Shown here one piece after another: positions 11,312 through 23,370 of a stretch of DNA of 64,000 bases. The notes beneath the pieces are model-generated. The model did no database searches and had not been told where the DNA came from. It saw only the letters and a program-made list of their open reading frames with translations. The DNA is from Anas platyrhynchos (taxonomy: Eukaryota > Chordata > Aves > Anseriformes > Anatidae). Every line of letters starts with the position of its first letter. The stretch's first letter is position 1. The stretch is from positions 28,305,001-28,369,000 of the forward strand of contig NC_092591.1 in NCBI RefSeq assembly GCF_047663525.1, read 5' to 3'. The position numbers and the translations under genes are program-made.

Positions 11312-11999
11312 CTGGGGATGGAGGCACAGCGTTAGCGTGGTGCCAGAGACCCCCCTTCTTCCACCACCACCACCACCACCCCCCCAATTATTTATTTTTC
11401 TTCCCTTATATGTGGAAAATCATTCAAGTGATTGCCAGGAGGTGGCTTGTTTTCGCTTTCGATGAAAGCTTTCCGTGCCCTACCCAAACGCGCGCTTTCC
11501 CAAAGGCGGAGCGAATGAACTTTCCTCCCGCTTTTGAGGAAAGCTGGCTTCTGCCGGGGGGTAGTGGCCTTCGCCCCAGGCATCCAAAAGGCACTGCTAA
11601 GGCAATCAGGGGGCTGATTGCACAATCCGTGTTTGCCCAGCAAGGCTGGGACCAGAGAGACATCCCTTGGGAGCACAGCGGTCCCCAGGGAGACGCGGCT
11701 GGGGACCACTGGGGTATCAGCACAGGGATGCTGTTGCCCCACTGAGTGATGCAACATCCCTGTATCGTCCCTCAGCAATGAGCATCGCTGCATGGCTACA
11801 AGCAACAGTGGTGGCCAAGAGCTCAGCTCAAAATGAAGGGGGGAATTGTGTCAAAACAGCAGCCCCCACGGGCGAGTGCTAAATCTCCAGCAGAGCAGCC
11901 CCTCTCCCCGCTAACACTCAGCCGAGGCACTGGGTTTCACCTCCAGCTTTCATCACCATAGCATCTGAGCAACTCGAGAATAATATCAGTTAATGAATA

Positions 12000-12115
12000 T
12001 TACCTCACCCCCGTGGGATGCTCGGAGATGGAGCCGAAGCCCGGGATAGATTAAATGACTCGCCCAAGGTCACAGGGGAAGTCTGCAGCGCAGCTAGGAA
12101 ATTAGCCCAGGTCCC
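12000..12115 (-). mobile_element. Ancient MIR-like SINE fragment
   Basis: The plus strand reads 'attaaatgactcgcccaagg' followed by 'tcacagg…cagctaggaaattagcccaggt'. This closely follows the reverse complement of the MIR core ('ttaagtgacttgcccaaggtcacacagctag…'). The preceding tattacctca…gatggag segment fits the adjoining MIR region. It is heavily diverged, as expected for an element fixed before the bird radiation. Confidence 0.6.
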
Positions 12116-15100
12116 CAGGGGCCCCACTATGGTCCTGCCAGCAACAAAGCCACCCTTATCACCAATTTCTACAGACACGGTGCACCAGTAGTGCTGGAAA
12201 GCTGCTGTGCTCACAAGTTGTGAGCTCTTCCAAGCAGCAAGGATCATCAGCACAGCATCACCTGTGCTGCTTGAGGCGCAGCAGCATCATGCTATAGATG
12301 CACTATTTGGTGTTGGGAAGATCTGATATGGTCTGCAGGGAAAGAAAGAAACAAAAAAACAAAAACAAACAAACACTACTTCTCTTTTGCAAAGCACTGG
12401 CTACTGCAAAAGCCGAGCTGCAGGTGCAAGCCTTGCCTGCCTCCCGGTACAAGCTCTTTTAAGGTGTCCAAGCCCAAAATACTGAGTGGGAAACACTCCT
12501 GGAGCCATGTGGGCCAAAGCCATGAGGATGAGAATGGTCCAAATGCTGACACCCCTCTGAAGAAACCCAGCACAACCCTGTAAGTTCTTCCCTCCCATTT
12601 CAATCATCGGGTACCCAACACTCTGCATGCGGCTTCAGTTACCATGGCTTAATCCCTTCCCAGCATCATGCGTTGAAGCCCTCAGAGCCTTCATTTGTAC
12701 TTCAGAGCCTCCCTCATGCAACCGGTAACAGGAACGATGTGGTGACAGTGTTTTCCTAAAGGACTAGGAGAGATGCCATGTCCACCAGAGTTTCATCCTT
12801 GTAAAACAGGCCTGAATTGGTCATACTGACTGCCACCCCCAGGTGCATGCATTGGGAGAGGTCAAACATCTCAGGGTGCAGTTTGAACCAGGGCAGAAAA
12901 CAAGGAAAAATTAGAAAATCATCTCCTGTGCAGATGCAAGGCTCCTTGTCTTTCCCTTCTCCACACCAGCATGTGTGGGACCAGAAAACTGCCCTGGGTG
13001 GGTGGAGGTGCTCCCTTGCCATGGGGCTGCTACATGAAGGATGCTCCATGCACTCGGGGAACCCCAAGCACCTCTCCGCAGCCCAGTGACAGCCAGGTCA
13101 CTGGTGGTGGCACGCCAATGGAGAAAGTCCCCTTGGACCAGCACCAGCGTGATGGGAGCGAGCCCGAAGGCAGGCCTGCAGTGGAGCGGAGCCACCCTCC
13201 CGCGCAAAGCTGCCTGGAGGATTTTTTAAGGATTTGCTGCATGATCAGCTGGAGAGGCGATTTCTGTCCAGCTGCTGGGGATTCGGAGGCCAAGAGGCCA
13301 CAATGTGCTAAAAAGGCCCGGCTGCCAAATCTCAGAGGAAGGCTCAGGCATCCCTTGCATCCAGGCTTGCGCAGAGCCAACCAAACCACGGTGCCTCTCT
13401 TGGGCAACATCTCCCAAAAAACGGATACTGAACCTCCTGTCTGACCTAATTCCTCCTTCAGTCTGGCCTTCATTACAATTTAATATGAACAGAACAACGT
13501 AGGAGGGAATTGACAGATGGCCCAGTCTGCAAAATTTGGATTTGGACAGAAAAAAAAAATAAATAAATTTCAAATCTCGCTCTTTGTGGAGCAGTGCAGT
13601 GTCTAAAAGGGCAAGAAAGTTGTCAGCCCAAATGAGTGCTGTGTGCTGGGATGGGGGGGTGGGGAGGAAATCTACGTTTTTGCAGCCCAGCCTCCATCAC
13701 CCTGCTGAAAAAGCAGGCAGATTGGTGTATTGCTGCTGCAGGAGATGCCCAGTGCTCGTGCAGCGAGCAGCACCCGCTCCCAGAGAGAGCATCCACATCC
13801 CAGCACCGGGGCTGGAGCCAAGGCATCCCTTGCATCCCGAAATCCATGCACCCACGTGCATGGGGAGCACACAGACGTTGCCAACAACTGCGAGACGAAG
13901 CGTATTGCTGTGTTATTCCTCCCGGGAGTGGAGAGGGATGCACAGACAGCCCTTGGCAGGCGCCTTTGGCAGCCAAAATCCCGCCCTGGATGGAGGAGTT
14001 GGGGGGTAGGGGTGCCCAGTGGTACCCGATGGAGAGCAGCCACCACGTGCCCTACCTCTGTCAGGGGCACCCTGCATCCTCCTGCCACCCCGGCCACACG
14101 TTCCCTGCCTAAATCCTTATCCCTGGAGGCTCCTGGCTGCAGAAGAGCCTCCACTTTTGTCTAAAGGAGAAAGGATGCAACATCGGACCCTCATCTTGGA
14201 GGAAGCAGGCTTCAAACTGCAAAACTTTTGACCATCGAGGCAGATAAAATCCACCTGGGACCAGGGGTTTCGCTGCTCAGCTCTGATCACCGGGCTTGAC
14301 AGCAATAAAAAAAAAAAAAAAATAAACCTCCTTATTCTTGGCACCTGGCTCGCATGACACTTATATGGCTGAGGTTGGCAGTGTCGCTTCTATTTTTAGC
14401 CCTCGCTTTTTTGTCTTCGCCGCTCGTCCCCATCAGCAGCCCCGTGCCGGGGGTCACCTTTCCTCCCTCCCATCCCGCACCCCGTGGCGCTGCAGCGAGG
14501 GCTCCCGGAGCTGCAGAAAAACCAAGCTCAGAAAGGTGAATGGGGTATTCAGTCCCATTTACTCACCCCACCGGGGAGTATTGCACAAATTTTGGTAGGC
14601 GGCCCAGAAATGGTTGATTTACGGCAGAAAAAAAAAAAAAAAAAAAAAAAAGGAAATGCAATCTTGCTTAACTCTTCTAAAGACAGCTGGCAGGACCCAG
14701 GGAAGGGATTTAAGTCCGATTTAGTAGCCTCACTTAACTCCTTTCTTTATTGTTCCTCTCGCCTTTCTGCCTCCACGGCCGAAACCTGGAGCGTAGCAGG
14801 GAAAGTTAACAGCAAGTTAAGCTGTTAAATCAGAAATTGTGGTGACTGGAGTTTACTGACAAGTGATATTCCCACAACACATTCAGCTTGCTTTATGTCT
14901 TGGCAGAGCCGTGTTAACCCTGCCGATGCCAGGCTGCAGCCCCAGTGGAGATTTCCTCCCCTGGTGCCCCCTGACCCCCCTCCTTTTGCATCTCTTCACC
15001 TCCTCGGACACAGCAGCCTCGAAAAGCAAAGCCAGCCCGAAAACGGAGCTGAGAGGTCAGTCCCAGGACACGAGCGGGAGAGGGTGGGCCACTTCCAGTG

Positions 15101-16659
15101 CTTGTATGCAATTCTGGAAGAGCACCAGCTCCTCCGTCCCTCTAAAAATAAGACCTCACCTGCTGTGTTTGCTTTATTTAAAAAAAGAAAAGACATACAG
15201 AAGTGCTTTGCTCCGTGAGGCAAGTAGGGCTCGCTCCAAAGCCTATAGGAATCAATGGCGAGACACGCACCGACACCTCTGGGTTGCTTGGTCAAAGCAG
15301 CAGCCCTGCAGGCAGGCTGCAAAAAGGATCACCTGTCAGGAGCAGCGCCGGGACACACACGCAGACGCATTTTGGCTCTCCGGTTTCATGCGGCGGTGGG
15401 AGGGGACCTGCGGTGTCAAATCTTTTATCCCTTAATGAATTTTCACAGGAGCTGGGATAGCCCCTTTGAAAGGCTGAGTGAACTCGTCTGGGTGTCGACA
15501 ACGTGGAGCAAGATTTACAGCTCTGACCCGCTCACCCCCACCAAAATTGTCAAGTTGGGTCCAAAACAGTTCAGCGGAGCTCAAATCGGGAGTGTCAGTC
15601 AGTTTTATTCCTCCAGATGTCCTTAGCACAAAGTCACCCCTACAGAACCCACGACCCAGGCTCCTCAACTCCACTGTAAATCAAGCCAGGAGGAGGAGGA
15701 ATAAACCCAATGCGCTGAACCCTGCTAAGTGAAAGAAGCCACACACACACAACCTGACAATAAATAAAAACAAAGAAAACTGGGCCCTCCCAAGCACACC
15801 CTGGCATTTGGAAGAAAACTGCAGGCTTCACGTAGGAAGCCTGGACCTGAGGGTTAAAGCAGACCTTTTCCTAAGGTGTCTGCTTGAAATGTCCCCCACC
15901 AACCTGATTTTCACACAGGGTGGCCCCACGGTGCCGGCATGAGCCCCGGCGTGCCAGAAGCACTGCTGAAGCACCGCTGGCTGGAGGCAAGGCAGCCACA
16001 TCTGCTGGTACAGTTACGCTAAGTCTGAGTTTCCTCATGTGCCCCAATTCCCCACTGCTCAACAGAGTGCTAAAACCCTTCCAAGTTGCTCTCTTAAAAC
16101 AATTACTGTAGGGAAAAGCAATTGGGAAGGAAGCAAAAAAAAAATAAATCACACAAAGTCGAAGGCTCGGTGCCAACCATTAACTCTCACTCCATTTTGG
16201 CTTCGCTCTCTTGTTTTTCCCTCTCTGTATTTTTATCCCTCCGGGACCCAACACGCCGCGGTGTTTTTTCGGATGAGAGCCCAGCAGCTCCACGCTGCTC
16301 CCCGCCGGGTCCCCGCTCCCAAAGCCCGGGCGCGGAGCGCAGCGCGCCGGGCAGCCAGGGGCCGCCGTGACCTCGCATAGCCCCGGCCCCGCCGCCGGGG
16401 CCAGCCCGGCCCACGCACGATCGCGGCTGCCCGCACACGCGCCGTGCTGCCCCCGGCCCCCCCAGCCCACCCGGGACCGCCCCACGCCCCCTCCACGCCG
16501 CTCCCCCCCCCCGCCCTCTCCGCGTCCTCTCCGCGCACGCCCCGCGCAAGGGGCGCGCAGGAGCCTCGCAGGGGGATGCGGGCAGCGCTGCGCGCCCCCC
16601 ACCCACGCAAAAATAATAACAACGTATTTTTTACAGCAAATAAAAAATAAATAATTATT

Positions 16660-16681
16660 AAAAAAAAAAAAAAAAAAAAAA
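16660..16681. repeat. Poly(A) run of 22 inside the CpG island
   Basis: A pure A run (T on the IGF2 strand) is preceded by AT-rich 'aaataaaaaataaataatta' and flanked on both sides by very GC-rich sequence. It could be the tail of a retroposed fragment or simple slippage. I see no target-site duplication I would trust. Confidence 0.75.
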
Positions 16682-16861
16682 CAACGGGCGGAAAAACGCC
16701 CATCGCCACAAGGCGCGCGGGTACCTTGGGGGTGCCCGGGGGGTCCCCGCACCGCACCGCACCCCCCGCAGCGCACAGCCCGCAAGTTGGCCGCGGGCAG
16801 CCCGGGCTGGGCCGGCTCTCGGGGTCCCTCTAGTGACACGCGTGGGGAGGGCGAGCAGCGG

Positions 16862-16982
16862 AGCCGGCACGGCTCGGCTCGGCTCGGCGCGGCGCGGCAC
16901 AAGCATCCCGCGGCACAAGCATCGCGCGGCGTGGCACGGCTGGGCGCGGCGTGGCACGGCTCGGCACGGCTCGGAGCGGCGC
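16862..16982. repeat. GC-rich pentamer/minisatellite repeat next to IGF2 leader donor
   Basis: Repeats of 'cggct'/'cggcg' (ggcacggctcggctcggctc and variants such as 'gcgcggcgtggcacggct') fill about 120 bases immediately downstream, on the minus strand, of the leader exon's splice donor. Two 'ggcacaagcatc' units are embedded in it. The array is likely unstable and strongly structured in RNA. Confidence 0.75.
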
Positions 16983-16986
16983 TTAC

Positions 16987-17540
16987 CTTGGCGCTGCCGC
17001 TGCTACTCTCAACTTCTGGCGGCGGCGGGCCGGGGAGGAAGGCAGGCTGCCGGCAGCGCTCATCCGTGTGTGCCCCGGCGCTTGCCATGCTGCTGTCCGG
17101 CCCTGGCAGCGATCGCGGCTTTGGCTCGCCTTCCCCGCGCCCTGGCTTGCTCTCCTCGCTTTGCCTTTTTGGTATGTCAAGTCCCTGCTTGAATTTGTCT
17201 GGAGGATGTTATTTTGTTACGATTAGGTATTTTGTTATTCTAGAGAGCGAGCGAGCGCTTTCCTTCCTTCTCCTCTCTATTTTTTCCTTTTCTTTTTTTT
17301 TTTTTTTTCCTTTTCTTTTTCCTTTTTTTCTTTTGTTATTTTTTCTCCTTGTTCCCCCTTTTTTTTTTTTTTGCCTTTTTTTCCTCCTCCTCTTTCTCTC
17401 CTTCTGCTTTGGCTGCCCCTTGGGTGGCTCTCACTTTTTGTTGTGGTGGTGTTTACTGACTGCGTCCCCCTGGCCGGGGCGGAGGGGCCGGCTGCCTGGC
17501 TGCCCGCTGCTCCCGGCTGGCTGCCCCACGAGCGAGGAGA
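16987..17540 (-). other. IGF2: Putative IGF2 non-coding leader exon
   Basis: On the minus strand the exon would run from about 30 bases downstream of a TATAAAA box to the splice donor CAAG followed by GTAAGC (exon end 16987). It has no long open frame continuing into the coding exon. It is GC-rich at both ends. In the middle it carries a remarkable A-rich purine tract (about 17280–17390, T-rich on the plus strand). Its placement about 5.7 kb upstream of the first coding exon resembles the P3 leader arrangement of mammalian IGF2. The start site is inferred from the TATA spacing only. Confidence 0.6.
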
Positions 17541-17566
17541 CAGGCAAGGCGCTCCGGCTGCCCCCC

Positions 17567-17620
17567 TTTTATACCCCCCCAATGGGCATGCTCTGACTTC
17601 CCCAGCGAACACCAGCCCGG
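17567..17620 (-). promoter_or_regulatory. IGF2: Putative IGF2 promoter (TATA box, CCAAT)
   Basis: On the minus strand TATAAAA occupies 17573–17567, flanked by C/G runs. An inverted CCAAT motif (CCCATTGG) lies about 10 bases upstream. Mammalian IGF2 P3 also has TATA and CCAAT elements in a GC-rich setting. The element sits at the right distance from a good leader-exon donor. Transcription would start near 17540. No experimental evidence is available here. Confidence 0.6.
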
Positions 17621-20600
17621 CCACGCAGCCAATAATGTTGCAGAGCGATCCCTCCCTCTTTCTCCCTCCCTTCTTCGTAACCCTGCGAAGTCCAGCTCGG
17701 GGAGCGACGGGAAGTTCCAGCCGCAGGCTTTCCCCGCCCGGGAGGGGGCTTTAGCCCACCCCGGCCGGCCCCCGGCCTGGGGGGGCCCGGGGGCTGCGCG
17801 CATCCTCCGCCTCCCCCCGCAGGTGAGGGGAGGAGATGGGGGCCTGCGCCGCCAGCCCCTGCCCGAGGTGCTGGGGCACCCTCTGCGCGCCCCTCCTGCC
17901 CTCCAGAGAGCCGAAATTCCCGGGGGGGGGGGGGAGCAGAGGGAGCAGCAGGATTTGCAGCTCCAGCCCTGCTTTTGGGTCTCACTCCAGGTGCGCACAG
18001 GGCGCAGGTGGACATGCCACCCCTCCCGCCCTGCGCTGGACCCCAAAACCTCTCCTGAGGGCTCCCCACTGAAGGTGCAGACATATGGGGGTGCTGGCAG
18101 CACGGCCACCCCCGGGCTCACACCGTGGCCATACCCCGCATTACATTATCCCCGCATCATCAGATGTGAGCCCCCCGCTCTGCCTGTGTGCATCCCTGGG
18201 GACAACATGGATGGTCCCACTCTGCGGGGCACGGGGGCTCAGGTTTTGCACCCTGAAGGGCACCTCCCGAAATCGGTAGCTGCTCGCTGGGTTGCCCCCG
18301 CTCCACTTGAGCTTGTGCAAGCTGTTGCCTTTAAGCCAAGGGGACTTTTCCCAGGCTTCACTGTGAAGCGGTGCGCGATCCGAACGCGCGCCCGTTGTGA
18401 TCGCCGCTCCGCTGGTGCTGCATGGCAGTCACGCCGTGCTGCACCCAGCAAAACTCCCCTTCTCCCAAAACCCTGCCCTGCTGTGGAAGCGGCTGCCTCA
18501 GAGGTGGGCTGAAAGGACCCTCCTTGCTTTCCACCAGCACCAAAGTCAGCACCCGCTGCCCGCATCCTCGCCGCTGCCCGGGTGGGCGTCCGCTTGCAGG
18601 GATGCACAGCTCAAGTTGCACTGCAAGGCATGCACCCGCCGTGGCGCTGAGAGGGGCAGAGCTGCCCAAAATTGCGCCGCAGGTTGTTGCATCTCAAGTG
18701 ATGTTGGCATGGTAGGGCAAGGGCTCAGCAGCCCTCACTCTGACGTGCACTAAGGAAACTCTTTTTTAAAGTTTTTTCAAGTTTGCACTTGTTTCTTTCA
18801 AGAATGGGGTCTTGGTGCCTCTTGGGACGTCTGGAATTGCCATAAACATGCCAAAGAAAATGTGAGGTGTGAGCAGGACTGGTCCTTTGCTACTGGGCTT
18901 TGGAGATCCTGCCCTGCCCAGCATCCTGCTTATCTCTGGGCTGTCCCCTGGGCTGTGTCACTGCGTAGCACACCCAGCAGGTGAGCTGGGGTTGGGGCAG
19001 CAAACACCGGCACACCTGGGGGAGGGATGTGATGCTGAGGAAGCATCAGTTTGCCCATCATATTCAAACATAGGCATCAAATCTCAGCTCCTGCATCCAT
19101 AGCTAAGTATGTAAAGTGGCCTGGCTGTCAAACAAAGTGAGCACTTGAGGAGCCCCACTGGCAGATCCCAGAGCTTCATGTTTCTCCATGGAGAGGCATC
19201 TCCATTGGCTTTAGGAGTTTCTCCAAGATGCCCTGGACTTAGAAATTCCATATCATGGGGTCTCACCTTCTGTCCAGCACGAACTGCTCATCAGAGCTGG
19301 TCTCCTTAAGGCAGATCAAGCACCTCTCCCCACCGCAGGCAGAACCCCATCAAAGGAAAGGACCCAGTGAGCAGGGGGGTGAGCAGGGCTGTAAGCAGGC
19401 TGCGGGTAATAGCTGGAGGAGCCAGCTCCCTTCCCTTCCCCCAGCTCAGCACAAGGACCTCCTGAGAGGAGACAAAAGAAAGCTTGGAGGGGGTTAATCT
19501 CCCTGAGAAAAACAAGTGATTTTCCAGTAAACAACTGCAATAGCAAACAATGGGGGTGAAAAATAGCGATCATAAAAAAGTCTGCTCTGAGGAAGAGGCG
19601 ACCCAATAAGAGAGGTGTCCCTCTGGCTGGGGGAAAAAACAAGCCAGCATTTTGGTGCAGCTTCGGCGACAGCAGCAAAATACACCCCACAAGTTGCCAA
19701 GTTGGGTCTACTTGTGCTTGTGCCTTTTGATCTTTTAATTGCTTCTTAGTTATCCTTCAGTGCAAATAAATAGTGCATTGTGTCAAGAAAGAGGAGGGGG
19801 GCGGGGTAGGGAAGAAAGAGACACAAAAGAAAGAGCTGTCGCCCAGAAGAGAAAAGGAACAGGTTCTTTCCCCCCACCTTTAAAGGAGTGAATATATCTG
19901 TATTTGGGGGGGGTGAAGGGGGAGAAGGGGATAGGATTAGAAATCAAAGCGAAATTGGAGAGAAGCGCATTAAGCCTCGGGCATCCTTACAGTAGGAAGA
20001 AAGGAGGGAGGTGGTAAAACCCTCTGGGAGTTTATTCCGTGAGTTATGAGAGGATCCACGAGTGTAATATTGTTAAAGGTCAGCCTAAACCTAATTTAAA
20101 CTAGGGCTGTGTGACCTCCGCCCTTCATTTAATACAGTCATAAGGAACATTGCACTGCAGATAGCTGGAACAATAGCTGCCTCCACCCCAAACTCCAGCC
20201 CCTGGCATCGCCTGCAACAAGGGCCTGCAATGGAGAGCTGGAGGAGGACCTGGGGAGCCAAGGGCATGGCTGAACCTGAGGATGGGGAGGCAGAAAGAGA
20301 GGGAGAGGAGGGCTGCTGGAGCAAAGGGGCTCAGAGCAGCTCTGCCTGCAGCCCAGCACCCCAGGAAGCATCGTGGCTTGGGAACTGTGCAGGGCTGCAC
20401 CAACGCAACTCCTGAACCTCTTGGGATGTCCAGGGGATGCCCAGGGTTTGCAGGGAGAAGCTCTGCTGCTGGGGCCTGCAAAGCTCCCTGACAGCACTAC
20501 CCAGCAGAGGTGGTCAAAGCGGCTCCTGGGTGGCCACCGACATGTGGCAGAACTTTCCGGGGAAAGGGGGAAGGAAGGGCCAGCTCCGGCCAGCCTGGAC

Positions 20601-23281
20601 CTTGTGGGCAGAGACATGAGCCACAGCGAGGGCAGAGGAATGCAAGCAGCTGTGGAAATGCAGTGGTTGTGGGCCAGGGTGGGCACCAGCAATGCTGCTG
20701 TGGAGCCGAGCCATGCAGACACCTTCAGGGGAGAGGACATTTGCATGGATTTTCTCTCCCTCTCCACCCATAATCCACAGAGGGGAGAGGTCACCTAATC
20801 CCAGCTCAGCCGAGGCTCCCTGTGATGCTCATTTGGTTTATTTCCCAATTATCCTACAAATGAAAGGATGAGCAGGAAGGGGATTTCTCGTCATTTGGGT
20901 TGCACGGTTCATGCTCCGTGCCTTCAGCTTCACAAAGACACCCCAATTTGTAAAGCACCTTACGTTTTCATTTGTCACCGGTGAGGACAACCGGGAGAAA
21001 TCGGACTGTGTTACTGACGTGCCCAACATGTCGGAGCAGGGAAACACAGGTTGGGACATCCACGATGAGAGCGAGGAAGGGTGAGAATGGCTCATGGGTT
21101 GGGATCTCCTGTCCTTGAAGGCTGGGTGAAAATGTCATCACTAGTGAGGAGAGACAGTGAACAGGAAGAGTCCTGAATGCAGCTGTTTAATGGCAGAGAA
21201 GTAATCTTAGTTGGCCCAGAGCGTTTTTCAGCAGCTTTAAGAAAGTGATACCTTTTGTTCTGTACAACCCAGGAAATTGGCAATAACACAGTGTCCTTGC
21301 ATGCTGCTAAAATATATTGATCCCGGGGCACACTGAACTGTTTGAACAGAAGAGATTCATTGGCGACAGAGGATGTGATATATGTAAGGTCCCCGCACGA
21401 AATTGAAGTCAAAGAACTGGGAGTGGGAGAAATAATTCACCTGGGGCCCTCGGTCAGCGAGGAGCAAACAAGAGCGGAGGCAAGGCAGGTCTTCTCAGGG
21501 CTCCTGGTGGCTGCTGCAGGGTGGCTGGGTGGGTAGGGGGAAAGAGGGGTGGTCTAGGCATCAGCACAGGACCTCTTTTTGGCATGAGCAGGGTGAAAGG
21601 GAGGCTCTTGTAGCAACTCCTGCCCTGGTCTGCCGATGCCCTGAAGCATTCGTTGGACTCGGGTGCTCGGGAGAGAAGTTGGCAGATGCAAGCTAAGGAC
21701 CCAGACAGTGCTGAGCACTGCAAAACTGGAGTTCTTTGGAGGTAAATTATTGCACCGTGCCAGAGGAATTTGTGACAGCGGTTAAAGGCACAGGTGTTTT
21801 CATCCGATTTATACAGAGGACAAACTTGCATTTTTGGCAGACCGGACAAGCTTGGTATTCCTGTAGCATCTTTTAAAACTCAACACGCTGTCTGCAGCTC
21901 GGCCAAAGCCAGGAGGGTGGGGGCTGGGTGCAGCAGAGGGTCAGAGCATCCCAGGGAGGGAGAGAAGTGTCTCCTTTCTCTCCACCAGCTGGGGAAGGCC
22001 GAACATCTCTTGGTCTTCCCTGGTTGCCAAAGAGGATGCTGGCGTGGCTAAAGACTTCCCAAAAGGGATGTTTGAGAAGGGTGGGATAGGGTAGATAAGA
22101 AAAAATGCTTGCCCTCTCCCTAGCATTTCTTTGCAGTGGGAGTCTGGAAGGCTCCAAGTTTTGTCTGATTATTCATGTCAAAAATGTGCAACAAATACAG
22201 TAGCAGAGAAGGAAGATGGGTCTGTGCCTATATTAACAGCTAAGCACATCACAATTTCCTGTTTTCCTTATTTTTTTTTCAAACCATTTCCATGGAAATG
22301 CTCACTGGAATGTCATAGGGAGGAAGAAGTCCAAGCCCCTGAAGGACCAATAGAAGCTCCAGCAGGTACGATTAGCTCTTCCCAGCGCCAGGGGATGAAG
22401 TTGGCTCTCCATAGCACTGTGCAAACACGGGGAATTATGTATTTCCTCCTGGGTCTGTCTGCAGAGCAAGTCCATATGCTGTCCTTGCACCAATTGTGCC
22501 TTGGTACAGCTCCTCAGAGAGCTTCCCCTCAGCCTCCCTGAAGACTTTCATCTTGGCCACATCCTCCTGCCTTCCCTGCTGGTGCAGCGCCCGTATTTCA
22601 GACCTGCTTTAGAGGCATGTGCTTTGGCTTCCCCTTCAATGCTCCCCAGAAAACCAGGCAGAGAACAATACCCTTCAGCGGGCTATTTTTCCAGGCGCAA
22701 TGCAGGCGATGGCACTGGGTGGCACATTTTAGGATTTTAGGGAACAGATGCGGGGCCCTCATTGACTGTGGAGAGGTGGAGCAGTGCAGATACGTCTCTG
22801 TTGTGTAATTAATGGCCTTGGAAAAAAAAGAAAAAGAAAAAAAAAACAGCCTGTTGGCTAAGCCCGAATACCTCTGAGGGGTTCAGGAATCCCAGCTATG
22901 TATCTTTCAGGCGTTTCTTCCTCTGTTTTTTTTCCTTTTTTTTTTTTTTTTTTTCCCTTCGCATTGCTGCTGTGGTTCGGTGCAGGTCTTTGTTTGCAGC
23001 TCTCATTGTCTTGGGGCAAAGCATGGGGTGGGAGCATCCCAGGGCCTGAGTTTCCCATTTCAGGGACCTCCATGTCCACTAGCCCCAGCTGGGGCCACCC
23101 CATCACTGCTTCAGGCCCAGGGGCTTTTTGGGTAGAGAAATAGGTTGAAGGGGCAGTGAAGACCCCAGAAGGATGTCCTTGGGGTCAGGCTCCCATGGGC
23201 AGGTGGCTGTGGATTCAGGGAGAAGGAATAGCAAGGGGATTGTACATGGTTCCCATACCCCAAGTGCAGCCTCCCTCTGCC

Positions 23282-23370
23282 ACCACTATGGGCAAGTCAC
23301 TTCGCTTCCCATCATTTTGCATCCCCATCCATCAGATGGAGGCAAGAATACCTTTGCTTCCCTTTCCCTC
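23282..23370 (+). mobile_element. MIR-like SINE fragment
   Basis: 'cactatgggcaagtcacttc', then 'gcttccc…catccatcagatggaggcaagaatacct', follows the MIR consensus order (ccttgggcaagtcacttaac…cctcatctgtaaaatggggataataatacct). It is diverged and short. The assignment rests on the characteristic 'gggcaagtcactt' core and the correctly spaced 'cat(c)tg…gaataccta' segment. Confidence 0.55.

Larger units (their letters stand above)
11312..16986 (-). other. IGF2: IGF2 leader intron
   Basis: This intron joins the non-coding leader exon (donor GTAAGC at 16986–16981) to the first coding exon (acceptor at 11313–11312). It is about 5.7 kb long. I see no coding exon. It holds an old MIR-like SINE (about 12000–12115), A runs at about 14292–14310 and 14628–14651, a 22-base A run at 16660–16681, and the 3' half of the CpG island. 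Extra alternative leader exons, as in mammals, are possible but not demonstrable from sequence alone. Confidence 0.65.
16240..17130. promoter_or_regulatory. IGF2: CpG island over the IGF2 leader exon and intron
   Basis: The sequence is dense in CpG and GC over roughly 900 bases, especially 16300–16620 and 16740–17110. It is broken only by an A/T block around 16610–16682. It surrounds the splice donor of the leader exon. CpG islands of this kind mark constitutively unmethylated promoters. A second GC-rich stretch continues upstream of the TATA box (17470–17950). Confidence 0.7.

Noticed and set aside
16180-17088. A 302-codon minus-strand open frame in the CpG island
   Set aside because: Stop codons are rare in such GC-rich DNA. 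It runs through a poly(T) tract and the pentamer repeat and crosses the splice donor of the IGF2 leader.
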